NCBI GenBank assembly: GCA_047528255.1
Contig: CP180024.1
Coordinates: forward strand, 620,001-684,000
Direction of reading: 5' to 3'
DNA length: 64,000 nt
Origin: G047528255 sp047528255
Lineage (GTDB): Bacteria > Bacteroidota > Bacteroidia > Flavobacteriales > Blattabacteriaceae
Below the pieces are notes generated by a model. The model searched no databases, was not told the origin of the DNA, and saw nothing but the letters and a program-made list of their open reading frames with translations. How positions within the stretch are numbered: position 1 is the first letter of the stretch; every line of letters starts with the position of its first letter. Both the position numbers and the translations under genes were made by a program. Shown in pieces: positions 55,774 through 64,000 of the stretch.

Positions 55774-57029
55774 TCTTAATAGTAGATTACGTTTATTCAG
55801 CCTCCTAGATACGCTCATTAGAGAAAATGTAGATTTAGTCTTTCACATTGTATTCGAAATACTGTTGGTTATAAATAAATTAATTATATCTATTTCTATG
55901 GACAGCTCATAATAATTCCAGGAGAACGATACAAATTAGCTCCATAGCCTACATAAGATGCTAGGCATGCACACGAGCTAATCCTTTGTGACGAGCCTTG
56001 CTTGATCCAAACTAACGCTTTATACTGCCAAAAGTACGTTCTACTACCCATCGGGTTTTACCAACTAATTTATTGAATAATATAGCTATCCTACTTAAGG
56101 AATGGTTCCTATAGCCTTTCTTCTGTATACGGTCTTTGATATCTCGACTATGAAAGTAAGACACGTTGGCTGCACTTGGTAAACTTTGTCTGCATATACT
56201 TCTCTGGATATATATCCTAGTTTGCTTATTAATAGCTTTAGCCCTCTACTATCATGCTTATTGGCTGCTACGCTATGTAGCAGCTACATCATTCCATTTT
56301 TATACCCCACCTATGTGCTTCTTGTATCCGTAGTAAAGTTTACCTCATTTCTTGATCCATTTTTCCTTGAGTGTCTACTCCTGATTGAGTCTCCTTTTTT
56401 ACCCTTGCTTTTTTGACTGATTTGATTTTGCCCTCTTCTTTCCGATCCTCTCTTACGTAGGTAGGATCTCCCTTTTGAGCAAAGGGTCTCACTGTAATAC
56501 TGGCATCTACTATCACTCGTGTTTTAAGTATCACCTGATGCTTTCCTAATTCTTTATTGATCTTTTTCAGTAAGCGCTCATATGCCTTTTTGGCTACTAT
56601 TTCATTACGAAATCTGCATAAAGTCGTATGATTTGGAATCTTATCTTCCAATCGAAAACCACAAAAGCGAATGAAGCTGAAGTATTCTCTAACCAATTCT
56701 TCCGTTCCTACATCACTGAGATTATACCAGTGAATCAAAAGAATTATCTTAAATAACGATATTCTACTGTAAGCAGGTCTTTTATTCCCTGGCCCTTTTT
56801 GATATATTTTTCTTATTTATTTCTCCATCCTTTCCCAGTAGATCTAGGTGTTTAATCTTTTAAAAAACTCACTCCTTCTGCTAGAAGGTCCCATATATAG
56901 GTCACTAAAACTTAGTTGTGCAGTGCTTCTGAGGATAGATCTGATTTTTTTTATTTTCTATTCCAAAGTATATGAATTAATATATTGATTTACAAATATT
57001 TTAAAATCTTTCTCTCATGCAACGTTCTC
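55774..57029 (-). mobile_element. IS5-family element, near full length, decayed
   Basis: It lacks only the last dozen bases of the right terminus (starts CTTAATAGTAGATTACG) and ends at left terminus CAACGTTCTC. The best transposase piece is 56340-56738 (132 aa). Confidence 0.9.
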
Positions 57030-57174
57030 GCTGTTTATAAAAATAGATTTTATTAGTTAACTTATAATCAATAGTATTTCAAATACAATATGAAAGACTA
57101 AAACTACATCGTTTTTCAACGAAGATCCTCTAGGAGACTCAATAAACATAATACACCATTAACAAAATGATCTA
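57030..57174 (+). mobile_element. IS5-family element, 3'-terminal fragment
   Basis: The last ~145 bp of the IS, ending in a degraded right terminus (AACAAAATGATCTA). Sequence 57175-57334 shows no gene I can recognise; short frames on both strands there are not convincing. Confidence 0.8.
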
Positions 57175-57334
57175 CAAGCAATATCCCCAAAAGAAGAAAA
57201 CTTCTTTTGAATAAGGCTCTCCCCCTTTCTATGAAAAAAATTCCTTTTTCTTTATCTCCAGTCCTGTCTCTTTTCCGAACTAAGACCGTCGAAAAAGTTC
57301 CCTCAAATTTCAATCCAGGTGAAGGATACGTATT

Positions 57335-57365
57335 TTTGCTCATCATTATATTTTCTATAGATTTT
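57335..57365 (+). promoter_or_regulatory. Probable promoter of the ccoI-type gene
   Basis: TTTG (57335-57338), 19 nt, TAGATTTT (57358-57365); the -7 box differs from TAnnTTTG only in the last base. The start codon is 42 nt downstream. Confidence 0.5.
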
Positions 57366-57407
57366 TGTTCTAAAAAAAACAAGCATTCAATAAAATAACA
57401 TAAAGGC

Positions 57408-59783
57408 ATGAATGATTCAAGATGTTTTCACTGTGGGCAAAACTGCTTAGATGAAGTATTCTTTGATAATAATCCCTTTTGTTGCAAAGGTTGTCAAACC
57501 GTTTATGAAATCCTCCACACCCACGGCCTCGAAAAATTTTATGAACTCAACCCAAATCCGGGGACGATCCCCGACGAAAGAGATATCAATCTATTTGATT
57601 TTCTTGATACTCCAGAGATCAGAGAAAAGCTCATCGATTTTGAAGACGAAGTCATTACCTTTATTCACTTTTTCATTCCTTCGATACACTGCAGCTCTTG
57701 TATATGGCTTTTGGAAAGCTTGCCGAAGATCCATCCATATATCATGCACGCTACAGTAGACTTCAGCCGAAAAACATTACAAGTCAACTTTAAAACCGAT
57801 CAATGCCCACTGAGCGAGTTGGCCCGATTTCTCACCCGACTCGGATACAAACCCGTAATCAATTTACAATCACTGCACAAAGAAAAAGAAAACCGAAACC
57901 GTTACCCTCTTTATAAACTAGTCATAGCCTTTTTTTGTTTCGGAAACATCATGCTCCTGGCCTTCCCTGAATACGTCGGCGCAGAAGGAGACACCTGGTT
58001 GTTGAACAATAAAAACTTCTTTCGATGGTTAATGCTGATTCTCTCTTTTCCCATAATATCATTTTCCGCCACCGATTACCTCAAATCCGCCTATACAGGT
58101 CTAAAACACGGTTTTATCAATATTGACGTTCCAATCTCATTGGGTATCTTGACGCTTTTTTTTCGAAGTCTCTACGAAGTAGCTTGTGGCTTGGGTCCGG
58201 GCTACTTCGACAGTCTATCCGGTTTGGTTTTCTTTCTGCTCGCCGGTCGCTATTTCCAAATAAGAACGAATCAAGCCCTATCTTTTGATCGAGATTACAA
58301 ATCTTTTTACCCCATCGCCATAACCCGAATTCGAGAAGGAATCGAAGAGAATATTCTCCTCTCCGAACTGAAAAAATACGATCGTATTCTCATCCGAAAC
58401 GAAGAAATCATCCCCGCAGACGCTATATTAATCCGAGGTTCGGCAACGATCGACAACAGTTTTATCACCGGAGAATCAAGACTCATACCCAAAAATTCAG
58501 GAGAGCGCATCTACGCCGGAGGCAAACAAAAAGGTGAAACCATCGAACTGGAAATCATCAAAGAAGTGGATCAAAGCTACCTGACACAGCTTTGGAACCA
58601 AGAAACCTTCAACAAAGAAGGGCCCTCGATAAATACCATGGTCAACCGTTGGAGCCATTATTTTACCCTGATCGTGCTCAGTCTAGCTTTGATTGCCGGA
58701 CTGTATTGGAGCGTCATCGATTCCTCTAAAACGCTGCAAGCAGTCTGCGCAGTGCTGATCGTCGCTTGTCCTTGCGCCCTGGCCCTATCCACACCTTTTA
58801 CTCTAGGCCATATAATGCGTATTCTGGACCGAAAAGGATTTTTCGTAAGAGACATCTATACCATCGAACGCAGCGCAAAAGTCCAATCTTTGGTTTTTGA
58901 CAAAACAGGAACCATAACGGAAACCGAAAAAGCTGAAATCACTTTCATCGGTGATCCGTTGACGGAGACGCAACGGCAAAACATCGCTTCATTGTTGAAA
59001 AATTCAAACCACCCCTTGAGCAAGATGCTCTACAAACAGCTCAACACCGGGAAACATGACCCGATCAGTCATTTCCGAGAAATTCCAGGTCAAGGCCTGG
59101 AAGCCTTGATCAACGGAACCCTGATCAAAGCGGGATCAGCTTCCTACATAGGAGAAGATATCGATGGTTATGATTCGAAAACAAGAGTATTCATCTCAAT
59201 CAAGGGATACATTCCGGGGCATTTTATTTTCCACAACCGCTACCGTAGAAGATTGAAAAAAACTTTTCAAAACTTAACAAAATATAAAATATACATACTA
59301 TCGGGAGATAACGACTCGGAAAAACCATATTTGAAACCAATTCTTCCGGTCAATAGTAGAATGTTTTTTAACCAAGATCCGAAGGGCAAACTCGATTTGA
59401 TCAAAGGTCTACAAAATCGCGGAGAAAAGGTGATGATGTTCGGAGACGGCCTGAACGACGCCAGAGCTCTCGAAAAAAGCGAAGTGGGAGTAGCCATATC
59501 CGAAAACTTCAACAGTTTTTCACCCCACTGCGACGTCTTGATGGACGCCAAATATTTCGATCATATTCCACGCTTTTTGAAATTATCGAAAATCGGCGTC
59601 AGACTGGTCAAAATAAACTTTATCATCAGCCTTTTGTACAATGTAGTAGGCCTTAGTTTCGCAATGAGCGGTCATCTCAAGCCCATCGTAGCAGCCATAT
59701 TGATGCCTCTGAGTTCAATCTCCGTAGTAGCCTTCGCCACGGTCTCCACCTGGCTGAACGCTCATATACAACGTATGATCTGA
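57408..59783 (+). CDS. ccoI: Copper-transporting P-type ATPase, CcoI/FixI type
   Basis: This P1B-type ATPase exports Cu for assembly of cbb3-type cytochrome oxidase. The 791-aa protein begins with the FixI/CcoI-specific Cys cluster CFHCGQNC..CCKGC (residues ~6-34) and a heavy-metal-associated domain with HCSSC (~97-101). It has eight membrane segments, TGES, the ion-site CPCALALSTP, phosphorylation motif DKTGTIT and hinge GDGLNDARAL. The soluble Cys cluster distinguishes it from plain CopA. No cco structural genes are visible because IS DNA follows directly at 59811. All catalytic motifs are intact. Confidence 0.9.
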   Translation: MNDSRCFHCGQNCLDEVFFDNNPFCCKGCQTVYEILHTHGLEKFYELNPNPGTIPDERDINLFDFLDTPEIREKLIDFEDEVITFIHFFIPSIHCSSCIWLLESLPKIHPYIMHATVDFSRKTLQVNFKTDQCPLSELARFLTRLGYKPVINLQSLHKEKENRNRYPLYKLVIAFFCFGNIMLLAFPEYVGAEGDTWLLNNKNFFRWLMLILSFPIISFSATDYLKSAYTGLKHGFINIDVPISLGILTLFFRSLYEVACGLGPGYFDSLSGLVFFLLAGRYFQIRTNQALSFDRDYKSFYPIAITRIREGIEENILLSELKKYDRILIRNEEIIPADAILIRGSATIDNSFITGESRLIPKNSGERIYAGGKQKGETIELEIIKEVDQSYLTQLWNQETFNKEGPSINTMVNRWSHYFTLIVLSLALIAGLYWSVIDSSKTLQAVCAVLIVACPCALALSTPFTLGHIMRILDRKGFFVRDIYTIERSAKVQSLVFDKTGTITETEKAEITFIGDPLTETQRQNIASLLKNSNHPLSKMLYKQLNTGKHDPISHFREIPGQGLEALINGTLIKAGSASYIGEDIDGYDSKTRVFISIKGYIPGHFIFHNRYRRRLKKTFQNLTKYKIYILSGDNDSEKPYLKPILPVNSRMFFNQDPKGKLDLIKGLQNRGEKVMMFGDGLNDARALEKSEVGVAISENFNSFSPHCDVLMDAKYFDHIPRFLKLSKIGVRLVKINFIISLLYNVVGLSFAMSGHLKPIVAAILMPLSSISVVAFATVSTWLNAHIQRMI

Positions 59784-59810
59784 TTTTTGACGAATTTCTG
59801 AATACAAGAT

Positions 59811-61093
59811 GAGAACGTTACATGAAAGAAGGCTGTTAAAATATTTGTAATATCAATATATTATTTCGTCTATTTGGAGTAGAAAATAAAAAAATTCGAA
59901 TTTATACTCAAAAGAACCAAACAAATAAATTTTAATGAACTATATATAGAACGTTCTACCAGAAAGAGTGAGTTTTTTAAAAGGTTAAATACCTTGATCC
60001 ATTTGGAAGGAATGGAAAAAGAAATTAAGAAAAATATATCAAAAAATCAAGGGAATAAAAGGACAACTTGCTTACAGTGGAATATAGTTATTTAAGATGA
60101 CTCTTTTGAGTAACTGGTATGATCTCAGTGATATAGGAACGGAAGAATTGGTAAAAAAATCCTTGAGCTTCATACGCTTTTGTGGTTTTCGATTGGAAGA
60201 TCAGATCCCAGATCATACGACTCTATGTAGATTTCGCAATGAAATAGTAGCCAAAAAGGCATATGAGCGCTTACTAAAAAAGATCAATAAGGAATTAAAA
60301 AAACATCAGGCCATAGTTAAAACAGAAATGATAGTAAACGCTAGTATTACTAGTGAGTCCCCTTGCACCCAAGGAGCTCCTAATTACGTAGTGAAGGATC
60401 GGAAAGAAGAGGGGAAAAAAAATCAGTCAAAGAAAAGAAAGGATAAAAAAAGAGACTCAATCAGGCATAGACACTCAAGGAAAATGACTCAAGAAATCAG
60501 GTAAACTCTACTACGGATACAAGAAGCACATGGGGGGGGGGGGGGGGGAATGGAATGAGACTACCAGTAGTACCTAGCATAGCTAGCCAATGAGCATTGA
60601 TAGTAGAGGGGCTAAAGTAATTAATAAGCAAACTAGGATATAAACCTAGAGAAGTATATGCAGATAAATGTTATCAAGTTCCAGTCAACGTATCTTATTT
60701 TCATAATCTAGGCATCAAAGACCGTATACAGAAGAAAGGCTATAGGAACCGTTCCTTAAGTAGGATAGCTATATTATTCAACATAATTAGTGAATAAAAC
60801 TCAATGGGTAGTAGAACATACTTTTAGCAGTATAAAGCGTTGGTTTGGATCAGGCAAGGATCTTCACAAAGGATTAGCTCGTGTGCATGCCTAGAATTTT
60901 ATGGATGCTATGGCGCATAATTTGTATCGTTCCTCTAGAATTATTATGCTCTGTCCATAAGAATAGATATAATTAATTAATTTATAATCAACAGTATTTC
61001 GAATACAATGTAAAAGACTAAATCTAGATCTTCTCTAACGAGTCCATCTAGGATGGCTGAATAAATGTAATCCACAATTAAAACAATCGTATC
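59811..61093 (+). mobile_element. IS5-family element, full length, decayed, with G17 tract
   Basis: Left terminus GAGAACGTTACATGAAAG, right terminus AAACAATCGTATC. The transposase N-terminal half is open at 60097-60504. A run of 17 G (60532-60548) replaces the GVDKNG codons. The right end lies 10 bp before the -7-like box of lysS. Confidence 0.92.
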
Positions 61094-61103
61094 GAACTTC
61101 AAT

Positions 61104-61111
61104 TATTTTTG
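61104..61111 (+). promoter_or_regulatory. Possible -7 box of lysS, -33 region replaced by IS
   Basis: TATTTTTG matches TAnnTTTG 22 nt before the lysS ATG. The IS right end at 61093 places the -33 position inside the element, where no TTTG is found. Confidence 0.45.
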
Positions 61112-61133
61112 TAGCTTATCAAAGCGCTTATCA

Positions 61134-62633
61134 ATGCAAGAATTATCAGAACAAGAAATAGTACGTAGAAACAAACTCGAACAACTCAAAGGTTTAGGAA
61201 CAGATCCGTATCCGGCAGCGGGCTACCCCGTAAATACCACTACCCGAGAAATCCTTGATCATTATAAAGAAGGAAAAGAAGTTTGCATCGCTGGACGACT
61301 GATGCGCATGCGAATAATGGGAAAAGCCTCCTTTGCAGAACTTAAAGATCACACGGGTAACATACAACTCTATGTCAGCCGAGACGACATCTCCGACAAT
61401 GAGAAAAAAACGGCCTACAATACAGTTTTTAAAAAACTACTCGACATCGGAGACATCATCGGAATCCGAGGCTTCTTGTTCAAGACGCAGATGGGCGAAA
61501 TCACCATACACGCCAAGTCTCTTACGCTTTTATCCAAATCTTTACGTCCACTACCTCAAGTAAAAATCGATGAAAAAGGACGGATACACGACGCTTTTAC
61601 CGATCCCGAACAACGCTACCGAATGCGTTACGTAGACCTAATCGTGAACGAGCCAACTAAAAAAATCTTCATCAAACGAAGCCAAATGATTCAGGCTATA
61701 CGTCAATTTTTGAACGATCAAGACTACCTCGAAGTAGAAACACCTATTTTACAACCCATACCCGGAGGGGCTATTGCTCGCCCTTTCATCACTCATCATA
61801 ATGCGCTCGACATCCCGATCTATCTACGAATCGCCAACGAATTGTATTTAAAGAGACTCATTGTCGGCGGATTTGAAGGGGTATACGAATTTTCCAAAAA
61901 TTTCCGAAACGAAGGCATGGATCGTACGCACAACCCAGAGTTTACCATATTGGAACTATATGTTGCCTACAAAGATTATCGCTGGATGATGGATTTGACC
62001 GAACGCCTGCTGGAATACACTTTCCTCAAAGTACAAGGTACGACGGAACTCCAAGTAGAAGGGCAATCTATCAGCTTCAAGCCTCCCTTTCCACGTGTTC
62101 CGATTTTCGAAGCAATCCAAACACATACCGGATTTGACGTAAACCGGATGAATGAAAAAGAACTCCGAGAAGTTTGCGAAAATTTGGGTATCGAGACACA
62201 AAGCAATATGGGAAAAGGGAAGCTCATTGATACCATCTTCAGCGAAAAATGTGAAGCACATTATATACAACCTATTTTCATTATCGACTATCCCATAGAA
62301 ATGAGCCCCTTGAGTAAAAAACATCGTGAGAAAAAAAATCTTACGGAACGCTTTGAACTCATCGTAAACGGAAAGGAAATCTCCAACGCATACTCCGAGC
62401 TCAATGACCCGATTGACCAGCTTGAACGCTTTCAAGAACAACTCAAGCTCACCGAAAGAGGCGATGATGAAGCTATGTTCATTGACCACGATTTCATACG
62501 CGCATTGGAATTCGGAATGCCTCCCACAGCAGGAATAGGAATAGGTATCGACCGATTGGCCATGTTGATAACCGGACAACGCTCTATACAAGAAGTTTTA
62601 TTTTTCCCACACATGCGTTCTGAAAATAAATAA
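61134..62633 (+). CDS. lysS: Lysine-tRNA ligase (class II)
   Basis: It charges tRNA-Lys. The 499-aa protein has an N-terminal OB-fold anticodon-binding domain (~50-165, CIAGRLMRMRIMGKASFAEL) and a class II core with motif 2 EFSKNFRNEGMDRTHNPEFT (~residue 247) and motif 3 GIGIGIDRLAMLITGQ. It ends shortly after motif 3 (LFFPHMRSENK), the compact length; as I recall, many Bacteroidota orthologues carry an extra C-terminal tail of 60-70 residues, absent here. The frame is intact between two IS copies. Confidence 0.96.
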   Translation: MQELSEQEIVRRNKLEQLKGLGTDPYPAAGYPVNTTTREILDHYKEGKEVCIAGRLMRMRIMGKASFAELKDHTGNIQLYVSRDDISDNEKKTAYNTVFKKLLDIGDIIGIRGFLFKTQMGEITIHAKSLTLLSKSLRPLPQVKIDEKGRIHDAFTDPEQRYRMRYVDLIVNEPTKKIFIKRSQMIQAIRQFLNDQDYLEVETPILQPIPGGAIARPFITHHNALDIPIYLRIANELYLKRLIVGGFEGVYEFSKNFRNEGMDRTHNPEFTILELYVAYKDYRWMMDLTERLLEYTFLKVQGTTELQVEGQSISFKPPFPRVPIFEAIQTHTGFDVNRMNEKELREVCENLGIETQSNMGKGKLIDTIFSEKCEAHYIQPIFIIDYPIEMSPLSKKHREKKNLTERFELIVNGKEISNAYSELNDPIDQLERFQEQLKLTERGDDEAMFIDHDFIRALEFGMPPTAGIGIGIDRLAMLITGQRSIQEVLFFPHMRSENK

Positions 62634-62641
62634 AACAATAT

Positions 62642-63913
62642 GAGAACGTTGCATGGGAGAAGGAGTTTAAAATATTTGTAAATCAATATATTATTTTGTA
62701 TATTTGGAGTATAAAATAAAAAAATCGGATCTATACTCAGAAGCATCACATAAATAAGCTCTAGTAAACTATATATGGAACGTTCTAGCAGAACGTAGTG
62801 CGTTTTTCAAAAGGTTAAACACCTTGATCCACTCGGAAGGGATGGAGAAAAAAAAATAAGAAAAATATATCAAAAAGGCCAGGGAATAAAAGACCAACCT
62901 GTTTACAGTGAAATATCGTTATTTAAGATGATACTTTTGAGTCACTGATATGATCTCAGTGATATAGGAACGGAAGAATTGGTGAAATAATCCTTGAGCT
63001 GCATGCGCTTTTGTGTTTTCGATTGGAAGATCAGATCCCATATCATACGGCTCTATGCTGATTTAGCAATGAAATAGTAGCCAAAAAGGTATATGAGCTC
63101 TTACTGAAAAAAATCAATAAGGAATTAGAAAAGCATCAGGCGATAGTTAAAACAGGCGTGATAATAGAAACCATTATTAGAGTGAGTAACCTTGCTCCCA
63201 ATGAAGCACTACCTACATAGTGGAGGATCGAAAAGAAGAGGGGAAAAAGCAAATCAGTCAAAGAAAAGCAAAGGTAAAAAAAAGAAACTCAATCAGGAGT
63301 AGAAACTCAAGGAAAATAGCTCAAGAAATCAGGTAAACTCTACTACGAATAGAAAAAGCAGATAGGCGAGGGATAAAAATGAAATGAGATTAGCTGTACA
63401 TAGCGTAGCAGCTAATGAGCATGATAGTAGAGGGCTAAAGCCATTAATAAGCAAACTAGGATATAAACCCAGAGAAGTATAGGCAGACAAAGGTTATCAA
63501 GTGCCAGCCAACGTTTCTTACTTTCATAGTCGAGGCATCAAATACCGTATACAGAAGAAAGCCTATAGGAACCGTCCCTTAACTAGGGGTAGTTATACTA
63601 TTCAACATAATTAGTACGTAAAACCTGATGGGTAATAGAACGGACTTTTGGCAGTATAAAGCGTTGGTTTGGATCAGGAAAGGCTCTTACAAAGGATTAG
63701 CTCGTGTGCATTCCAGCATCTTATGGAAGCTATGTTGCATAATTTGTATCGTACCGTGGTATTATTATTCGTTGTTCATAAAAATAGATATATTTAATTA
63801 ATTTATAATTAATAATATTTCGAATACAATGTGAAAGACTAAATTTACATTTTCTCTAATGAAGCCCTTTAGAAAGCTGAATAAACGTAATCCACCATTA
63901 ACACAATAGTTTT
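62642..63913 (+). mobile_element. IS5-family element, full length, decayed
   Basis: Left terminus GAGAACGTTGCATGGGAG nine bases after the lysS stop; degraded right terminus ACACAATAGTTTT. The transposase region is recognisable to the end but has many stops. The remaining 63914-64000 is very AT-rich with nothing recognisable. Confidence 0.9.
62675..62706 (+). promoter_or_regulatory. Transposase promoter inside the IS left end (clearest example)
   Basis: TTTG (62675-62678), 20 nt, TATATTTG (62699-62706): an exact bacteroidetal promoter, reading inward toward the transposase. The same block is recognisable in other copies with an intact left end. Confidence 0.65.
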
Positions 63914-64000
63914 AGTTTGTTTATCATTATTCAAATCAGAGAAATACATGTATTTTATTAATTTATTTAAAATTATAAAATTTTAAATAAAAAACATCTT

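Noticed and set aside
57116..57409. 97-aa minus-strand frame upstream of the copper ATPase
   Set aside because: It runs through the probable ATPase promoter and into an IS remnant; no recognisable domain or family pattern.

Overview
The window is from a member of the Bacteroidota, most probably a Flavobacteriales-type bacterium with a reduced, decaying, host-associated-looking genome. The evidence is gene content and order: uppS-bamA, a mevalonate kinase next to a UbiA prenyltransferase and an RluB-type pseudouridine synthase, flippase-dut-nucleotidyltransferase-DUF4292-EnvC-like M23, MazG-aroA, a eukaryote-like PurB, and a CcoI-type copper ATPase. Promoters are of the bacteroidetal kind (TTTG, 19-22 nt, TAnnTTTG). 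DNA is AT-rich. The lifestyle is inferred; the species cannot be named from this sequence.

About 24.6 kb (roughly 38%) consists of one IS5-family insertion sequence (about 1.27 kb, DDE transposase) in some 36 pieces: about 13 near-full-length copies and many nested or truncated fragments, on both strands. None has an intact transposase frame.

Layout. 1-996: 5' part of tuf (minus) with tRNA-Thr(GGT), Gly(TCC), Tyr(GTA) and Thr(TGT) and their promoter. 1100-2599: IS. 2611-6734: DUF6089 pseudogene, uppS, bamA. 6777-8636: IS. 8753-12465: nadK (minus), mevalonate kinase, UbiA prenyltransferase, rluB. 12582-14465: IS. 14532-19585: five-gene envelope operon. 19593-21417: IS. 21486-22010: ompH/skp (minus). 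22189-23458: IS. 23545-24621: hemH. 24863-27151: IS mosaic. 27230-31615: clpB and an acyl-CoA carboxylase beta subunit (minus). 31669-34826: IS mosaic. 34900-36525: prfC (minus). 36734-38174: IS. 38236-39030: SpoU methyltransferase. 39036-41144: IS. 41319-42608: 2-oxoacid dehydrogenase E2 (minus). 42654-44269: IS. 44435-50103: glyS, nhaD, purB and purA (last two minus). 50195-51468: IS. 51760-54601: mazG-like, aroA, NlpC/P60 lipoprotein (minus), tRNA-Glu, rpsT, tRNA-Glu. 54721-55272: small membrane protein and the 3' stub of a TonB-dependent receptor. 55273-57174: IS. 57408-59783: ccoI-type ATPase. 59811-61093: IS. 61134-62633: lysS. 62642-63913: IS.

The surviving genes are core housekeeping: translation, envelope assembly (undecaprenyl phosphate, BamA, OmpH), isoprenoid, heme, purine and shikimate steps, proteostasis. 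Envelope accessory genes (DUF6089, TonB receptor) are broken. The main story is genome architecture. Blocks between IS clusters differ in strand composition, and the usual nadK-DUF6089-uppS-bamA string appears to have been split by an IS-associated inversion whose two break ends can still be matched. I see no CRISPR array, defence island, prophage, rRNA operon or novel multigene system.
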